From Pseudomonadota bacterium (GTDB lineage Bacteria > Pseudomonadota > Alphaproteobacteria > Rhizobiales > Hyphomicrobiaceae), in the NCBI GenBank assembly GCA_023416575.1, contig JAEZHL010000022.1, forward strand, positions 1 through 18,541: DNA of 18,541 bases. Reading direction: 5' to 3'. Under the pieces are notes generated by a model. That model ran no database searches and was not told the DNA's origin. It worked only from the letters and a program-made list of their open reading frames with translations. Of the stretch, positions 14,662 through 18,541 are shown in pieces. The first letter of the stretch is position 1, and the number at the start of each line of letters is the position of its first letter. The position numbers were made by a program, and so were the translations under genes.

Positions 14662-15668
14662 AGGCCAGCTCTCGCAAGTGCCGCGCGCAGCTCCGCACTC
14701 GGCCGGATGGAGGCTGCCGGTAAGTCCCGCCAATTGGGCAGTGTCTCCTCGGTGGCGAGATCGCGCGCCTCGGCAACGAGCCGCTGAACCAGTACCCTGA
14801 CCACCACCTCGGACGCGCGCTTGGCGCCATCGTCGATCTTCAGCGCGAACCCGAACCCGCGCGCCGGGATGCCGCCGCAATAGACCCCTTCCGCGCCGGT
14901 CTTGAGAAAGACGATGCCCGGCCAGCGTGTCATCAGGTCGGTGTCGAGCCGCTGCGGTCCGGCCACGAGCTCCGGCTCTGCCCAGCAGGCTTCGAGGATG
15001 CGCTGCACCGCAGCCCGACGCGCCGGAGACAGCCCCTCCCCGGTGACCAGACGGCCGAAGCCCCGCGCCAGGTTCGCGAGCGGGATCGCCCAGTTCGGCG
15101 CCGAGCAGCCATCGATGCCGACCTGTTGTTGCCCAGCCGGGGCGCCGGTCAGATCCTCCAACGCGGCCGCGATCCGCACCTGGACCGGATGATCCGGCTT
15201 CCAATAGCCGTCGATCGGCTCGCCCAGATGCACGGCCGTCGCGAGCATCCCCGCGTGTTTGCCGGAACAGTTGTTGTGAAGCTGCGTCGGCGGCTCATCC
15301 GCCACGATCAGCCCCCGTGCGGCAGCGGCGGATAGCGGCTCGTGCGCCCCGCAGCCCAGCGCCGCGCTATCGAGCCCTGCCCTGACCAGCATGCCGCGAG
15401 CCACGCTCACGTGCCGTGCCGTGCCGCTGTGCGAAGCGCAGGCGAGCGCGATTTCCGGTGCGCCGAACTCGAACCGGTCCGCAGCGCCGCTTTCGATGAG
15501 CGGCAGGCACTGGATGGCCTTGATCGCCGAGCGCGGGAACACGGGCCGATGCACCTCGCCGAGGGCGAACACGAGCCGCCCATCTGGGCCCGCAAGGGCC
15601 ACCGAGCCGCGATGCCGGCTTTCCACACGCTCGCCGCGCAACACCTCCACAAGGATCGGATTTGCCAT
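14658..15668 (-). CDS. ansA: Zinc-dependent L-asparaginase, Rhizobium etli type (class 3)
   Basis: 336 residues. The sequence follows the R. etli ReAV/ReAII asparaginases, unrelated to E. coli AnsA/AnsB, with residues shifted by one from ReAV. The two Ser-Lys tandems are represented by Ser47/Lys50 in PRSAIK and by the SHSG segment at 79-82. The metal site is Cys134 and Lys137 in HNNCSGKH plus Cys188 in GIDGCSAPN, next to Asp186. It hydrolyses L-asparagine to aspartate and ammonia in the cytoplasm, allowing asparagine use as carbon and nitrogen source. The ATG at 15668 has a GGGGAA site. It converges on pcp with a 4-base overlap and diverges from the glutathione transferase gene, with a candidate promoter between them. 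Confidence 0.92.
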   Translation of the reverse strand: MANPILVEVLRGERVESRHRGSVALAGPDGRLVFALGEVHRPVFPRSAIKAIQCLPLIESGAADRFEFGAPEIALACASHSGTARHVSVARGMLVRAGLDSAALGCGAHEPLSAAAARGLIVADEPPTQLHNNCSGKHAGMLATAVHLGEPIDGYWKPDHPVQVRIAAALEDLTGAPAGQQQVGIDGCSAPNWAIPLANLARGFGRLVTGEGLSPARRAAVQRILEACWAEPELVAGPQRLDTDLMTRWPGIVFLKTGAEGVYCGGIPARGFGFALKIDDGAKRASEVVVRVLVQRLVAEARDLATEETLPNWRDLPAASIRPSAELRAALARAGL

Positions 15669-15691
15669 GAATTCCCCAGTCTCTGAACGTC

Positions 15692-15724
15692 ACTATACGT
15701 CTGGCAATCGATCACGGGTGTCAA
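15692..15724 (-). promoter_or_regulatory. Candidate promoter for the asparaginase gene
   Basis: On the minus strand a perfect TTGACA (15719-15724) and a good TATAGT (15692-15697) lie upstream of the asparaginase start, about 23 bases before the ATG. The 21-base spacing is too long for a standard sigma-70 promoter, so at least one of the two boxes may be coincidental. Confidence 0.3.
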
Positions 15725-15816
15725 TCGCTCTGCCGTCGCGCCGGGGAACCGACCGCTCGCCAGATGAATCTGCCCAAGGCTGAAGACTTCCTACAGCAGA
15801 CGATGGGGTGCAAGGC

Positions 15817-16449
15817 ATGTTCAAACTGTTCGGAAGACCCGGCTGGGGTTCGGTGTTGGTCGAGGCCCAGCTCGCCTGGTACGGCCTCGACTACACGGTC
15901 GAAGAGATCGAGGATCCATTCGCCTCGACCGAAGCCCGCGCGCGCCTGCAGGCGATCAATCCTGTCGCCCAGGTTCCGGCGCTGCTGCTCCCGGATGGCG
16001 AGGTGATGACCGAGAGCGCAGCGATCACGCTCCATCTTGCCGATGTCGCCGCGAGCAATTCCCTGGTGCCTGCTCCGGGCGAGCCTCAGCGAGCGCGCTT
16101 TCTGCGCTGGCTCGTGTTCCTGGTGGCGAACATCTACCCAACCTTCACGTTCGCCGACGACCCGTCGCGCTTCGTGCCCGGCGAGGAAGCCCAAACTGCG
16201 TTCCGCGCCAATGTCGATGCACACGCGAAGCGGCTCTGGGGCATCGTCGATGCGCACGCGACAGCGCAGCCCTGGTTCCTGGAGGGCCGGTTCTCGGCCA
16301 TCGACATCTACGTCTGCACCATGACCCGCTGGCGGCCGCAGCGCGATTGGTTCGCGGCCAACGCGCCCAAGCTCCACCGGATCGCCCTCACGGCCGACGA
16401 GCTGCCGCAGCTGAAACCGGTCTGGGAGGTCAACTTCCCGCAGGCCTGA
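15817..16449 (+). CDS. Glutathione S-transferase family protein
   Basis: 210 residues from the ATG at 15817, with GGGG about eight bases upstream; a GTG nine bases earlier is a less likely start. The N-terminal thioredoxin-like domain (about 1-78) has the cis-proline motif QVPAL (Pro54) and the glutathione-contacting Glu66-Ser67 in ESAAI. The C-terminal helical domain contains the N-capping box Ser160-x-x-Asp163 in FSAIDIYV, a conserved GST folding signature. Position 10 is Trp and not the Cys of bacterial beta-class enzymes; Ser12 in GWGSV is the plausible catalytic residue. It is probably a cytoplasmic enzyme conjugating glutathione to electrophiles or reducing peroxides; the substrate cannot be inferred. 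It stands divergent from asparaginase and 91 bases before the ligase gene. Confidence 0.88.
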   Translation: MFKLFGRPGWGSVLVEAQLAWYGLDYTVEEIEDPFASTEARARLQAINPVAQVPALLLPDGEVMTESAAITLHLADVAASNSLVPAPGEPQRARFLRWLVFLVANIYPTFTFADDPSRFVPGEEAQTAFRANVDAHAKRLWGIVDAHATAQPWFLEGRFSAIDIYVCTMTRWRPQRDWFAANAPKLHRIALTADELPQLKPVWEVNFPQA

Positions 16450-16540
16450 CCATAGTTGCACCTCCAAGGGGAACGCGAGAGGGCCTGAGCCGCGTTGTCC
16501 CGTCAGGCAACCTGCCGACGGATTGGCAGCGGAGTGCGTG

Positions 16541-17623
16541 ATGACGAGACCGGGCCGGAGCGGGCGCGAGCGCAAGGAGATCGGCGTTGCCGACCTCCCC
16601 CTGCCTGCCGGTCTGCTGCCGATGGAGGCGAAGCTCGTCGATCGGCTCCCCGAAGGCGGCGGATGGCAGTTCGAGCCGAAATGGGACGGGTTCCGCTGCC
16701 TGGCCTTCAAGGCGGGCTCCGAGGTGGAGCTCAGATCGAAGTCCGGCCGCTCGCTTGCGCGCTTCTTTCCCGAGATCGTCGCCCTGCTGCAGCGCCTGCG
16801 GAATCACCCGTTCGCCCTCGATGGCGAGCTCGCGATCGCGGCGGGTGGTGCTCTCGCCTTCGATGCGCTGCAGCTCCGGCTCCATCCCGCCGCAAGTCGC
16901 ATCAGGAAGCTCGCCGCCGAGACGCCGGCAACGTACATCCTGTTCGATTGCCTGCTCGACACCCGCGGCCGCAGTCTCGTCGCTGCCCCGCTCAGCGAAC
17001 GGCGTCAGGCGCTCGAAGCCTTTCACGCGGCGCATCGGCGGGAAGCGGCACTGTGGCTCTCGCCAGCAACCCGGGACCGCGCGACGGCACAGGATTGGCT
17101 CGACAAAAGCGGCACCTCCCTCGACGGCGTCGTGGCGAAACGGCGAGATGGGCCCTACCGGCCGGGCGAGCGCACGATGCTGAAGGTCAAGCCGATGCGG
17201 ACCGCCGACTGCGTCGTCGGCGGCTTCCGGTATGAGCGCGGCTCGCGGCTGGTCGGCTCGCTGCTGCTCGGCCTTTACGACGACGCCGGCCGGCTCGATC
17301 ACGTGGGTTTCACCTCATCCATCAGCAACGCCGAGCGCCCGAGCCTGACGCGGCAGCTCGAACGGCTCGTCGCGCCACCTGGCTTCACCGGCGATGCACC
17401 GGGCGGACCGAGCCGGTGGAGCACCGACCGCACGGGCGAATGGGAGCCTCTCCGGCCCAAGCTCGTCGTCGAGGTCGGCTACGATCACATCACCGGCAAT
17501 CGCTTCCGCCATGGCACGCGCCTGCTGCGGTGGCGGCCCGACAAGGCGCCCGAACAGTGCACCTTCGATCAACTCGAACGTGAGCTCAGCCCGCAACTCG
17601 TCCAGGAGCTATTGGAGCACTGA
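16541..17623 (+). CDS. ligC: ATP-dependent DNA ligase, LigC-like (NHEJ/repair type)
   Basis: 360 residues from the ATG at 16541, preceded by GGAG (16531-16534). This is a minimal ligase: an adenylation domain (about 25-222) plus an OB-fold domain (about 223-330), with no zinc finger, phosphoesterase or polymerase domain fused. Motif I is EPKWDGFR with the adenylated Lys47; then come DGEL (94-97), the TYILFD strand (131-136), motif IV DGVVAK (195-200) and motif V LKVKP (214-218). The LRPKLVVEVGYDH segment and the closing RWRPDK are typical of the LigC/LigD ligase C-terminus. It seals nicks using ATP, probably during end joining or excision repair, separately from the replicative NAD-dependent LigA. 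It is translationally linked to the polymerase gene, whose GTG lies one base after this stop. Confidence 0.92.
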   Translation: MTRPGRSGRERKEIGVADLPLPAGLLPMEAKLVDRLPEGGGWQFEPKWDGFRCLAFKAGSEVELRSKSGRSLARFFPEIVALLQRLRNHPFALDGELAIAAGGALAFDALQLRLHPAASRIRKLAAETPATYILFDCLLDTRGRSLVAAPLSERRQALEAFHAAHRREAALWLSPATRDRATAQDWLDKSGTSLDGVVAKRRDGPYRPGERTMLKVKPMRTADCVVGGFRYERGSRLVGSLLLGLYDDAGRLDHVGFTSSISNAERPSLTRQLERLVAPPGFTGDAPGGPSRWSTDRTGEWEPLRPKLVVEVGYDHITGNRFRHGTRLLRWRPDKAPEQCTFDQLERELSPQLVQELLEH

Positions 17624-17627
17624 CGTG
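17614..17627 (+). promoter_or_regulatory. Ribosome site and GTG start coupling polymerase to ligase
   Basis: GGAG at 17614-17617, inside the last codons of the ligase gene, lies seven bases before a GTG at 17625. Only one base separates the ligase TGA (17621-17623) from this GTG, so translation of the polymerase is probably coupled to that of the ligase. No in-frame ATG occurs nearby that would keep the N-terminal domain intact. Confidence 0.65.
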
Positions 17628-18533
17628 GCATCCCGCGAGGACAATGCGATCAGCGTCGAGGGCGTCCGCCTCACCAGTCCGGATAAGGTGCTCTTTCCCG
17701 AGCAGGGCATCACCAAGCTCGCGCTGGCCGACTATTACTGCCGCGTCGCCACACACATGCTGCCTCACGTCACCAAGCGGCCCATCAGCCTCGTGCGCTG
17801 TCCGGAAGGCCGGCAGAGAAAGTGCTTCTTCCAGCGCCACGCCGGCTCGGGCGTGCCGCGCGAGGTAAGCGAGGTGCAGATCGAAGGCTTCGAGGAATCC
17901 GGGGCATATCTCTTCATTCGCGATGTGCGGGGCCTGATCGCGCTCGTCCAGATGGGCGTTCTCGAGATCCACCCTTGGGGATCGCGGATCGACCGCCCGC
18001 TCCGGCCCGACAGGATCGTGTTCGACCTCGATCCCGGCGAGGGGCTGCAATTCCGCGATGTCGTCGCCGCCGCGCTCGATGTTCGCAAGGCGCTCGTGGG
18101 GGTGCAGCTCGTGTCCTTCGTCAAGACCACGGGCGGCAAGGGGCTGCACGTCGAGGTTCCCATCGAGCGCCGGTATGAATGGCCAGCTGCCAAGGCGTTC
18201 GCCAAGGCGACGGCGGAAGCGATAGCGGCGGATGCACCCGACCGCTTTCTGACGAAGATCCCCAAAGCGCAACGGAAGGGACGAATCTTCATCGACTATT
18301 TGCGCAACGCCCCGACCGCAACCTCGATCGCGGCTTACTCGCCGCGGGCGAAAACAGGCGCCCCGGTCGCCACTCCTCTCGACTGGAGCGAGCTCACCCC
18401 ACGCCTCGACCCAACGACCTTCGACATCTTCTCGGTGCCCGAGCGCCTGGTCCGCATCGGGAAGGACCCCTGGTTCGCCTTCAACGGCCTCCGCCAGCGC
18501 CTGCCAGCCCCGCCGCGCGGCGCCGAGAAATGA
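17625..18533 (+). CDS. Stand-alone LigD-type primase-polymerase (PolDom, archaeo-eukaryotic primase fold)
   Basis: 302 residues from GTG at 17625. The open frame extends upstream through the ligase gene, but conserved sequence begins only after this codon (SVEGVRLTSPDKVLFPEQGITK). Metal-binding aspartates Asp134 and Asp136 lie in VFDLDPGEG, and a third, Asp224, in IFIDYLRN. His116 in EIHPWGS and His175 in TTGGKGLHVEVP are conserved primase-polymerase residues. The end, ATSIAAYSPRAKTGAPVATPLDW, matches the LigD PolDom closing region. In M. tuberculosis and Pseudomonas this domain is fused to ligase in LigD; it fills gaps and adds nucleotides, preferring ribonucleotides, at broken DNA ends held by Ku. 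Here it is separate but directly behind a ligase. No phosphoesterase domain is present. Confidence 0.92.
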   Translation: MASREDNAISVEGVRLTSPDKVLFPEQGITKLALADYYCRVATHMLPHVTKRPISLVRCPEGRQRKCFFQRHAGSGVPREVSEVQIEGFEESGAYLFIRDVRGLIALVQMGVLEIHPWGSRIDRPLRPDRIVFDLDPGEGLQFRDVVAAALDVRKALVGVQLVSFVKTTGGKGLHVEVPIERRYEWPAAKAFAKATAEAIAADAPDRFLTKIPKAQRKGRIFIDYLRNAPTATSIAAYSPRAKTGAPVATPLDWSELTPRLDPTTFDIFSVPERLVRIGKDPWFAFNGLRQRLPAPPRGAEK

Positions 18534-18541
18534 CAGAACCA
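18530..18541 (+). CDS. Possible start of a third gene in the ligase/polymerase operon (cut by window)
   Basis: The polymerase stop overlaps an ATG in the arrangement ATGA at 18530-18533, giving Met-Thr-Glu-Pro before the window ends. ATGA overlaps are common in co-translated operons. Only four codons are visible and the ribosome site is weak, so this is a pointer and not a firm call; no function can be given. Confidence 0.25.

Noticed and set aside
1..18541. Mobile elements, CRISPR arrays, toxin-antitoxin or phage-defence modules, tRNA genes
   Set aside because: I looked for terminal inverted repeats, spaced direct repeats, transposase or integrase motifs, cloverleaf-like segments and typical defence domains and saw none. 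Apart from the ligase/polymerase pair, the window looks like ordinary chromosome.

Overview
This is a dense, high-GC bacterial chromosome segment, most likely from an alphaproteobacterium of the Hyphomicrobiales (rhizobial) type. That placement is inference. It rests on the GC-rich codon use, the Rhizobium etli-type asparaginase, the alanyl-tRNA editing / sseA pair, the OpgG/OpgD glucan protein, and the separate ATP-dependent ligase and LigD-type polymerase genes. About 15 complete genes and two edge fragments account for nearly all of the sequence. I see no rRNA or tRNA gene, insertion sequence, integrase, CRISPR array or prophage gene. No gene-free stretch exceeds 300 bases; the largest is the 293-base divergent spacer 11938-12230.

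Layout. Positions 1-1106 (+): the tail of an alanyl-tRNA editing protein, then 3-mercaptopyruvate sulfurtransferase. Positions 1109-3132 (-): a pirin-family protein and the MeaB GTPase that protects methylmalonyl-CoA mutase. Positions 3328-6008 (+): a membrane-anchored DUF900 alpha/beta hydrolase, followed 32 bases later by a class C (AmpC-type) beta-lactamase that starts with TTG. Positions 6067-6999 (-): a secreted permuted NlpC/P60 (YiiX-like) cysteine hydrolase. Positions 7214-8535 (+): a crotonase-fold enzyme without the usual catalytic glutamates, then a small AT-richer membrane protein resembling a piece of haem-copper oxidase subunit I. Positions 8622-11937 (-): a penicillin acylase-family Ntn hydrolase and an SDR oxidoreductase, separated by an intrinsic terminator. 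Positions 12231-14661 (+): a Tat-exported OpgG/OpgD glucan protein and a pyroglutamyl peptidase. Positions 14658-15668 (-): a zinc asparaginase of the R. etli type. Positions 15817-18541 (+): a glutathione S-transferase, then a two-gene repair operon made of a LigC-like ATP-dependent DNA ligase and a LigD-type primase-polymerase, and possibly the first codons of a third gene.

How the genes relate. Most neighbours look like unrelated housekeeping or accessory enzymes, and no single pathway spans the window. The strongest functional unit is the ligase/polymerase pair at the right edge, a split version of the bacterial non-homologous end-joining (NHEJ) enzyme LigD; Ku is not in view. A looser envelope theme runs from 3.3 to 7.0 kb and again at 8.6-13.8 kb: membrane hydrolase, periplasmic beta-lactamase, secreted NlpC/P60-like protein, penicillin acylase-family enzyme and periplasmic glucan protein. 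The small membrane gene at 8152-8535 is about 54% GC by my count of six sequence lines, against over 70% in a sampled line of the adjacent gene. It also has its own repeat-rich upstream region and a strong hairpin behind it, so it is the best candidate for a recent arrival. I did not find a clearly undescribed multi-gene system. The items most worth following are the split NHEJ operon and whatever follows it, the compositionally distinct oxidase-like gene, and the glutamate-less crotonase.
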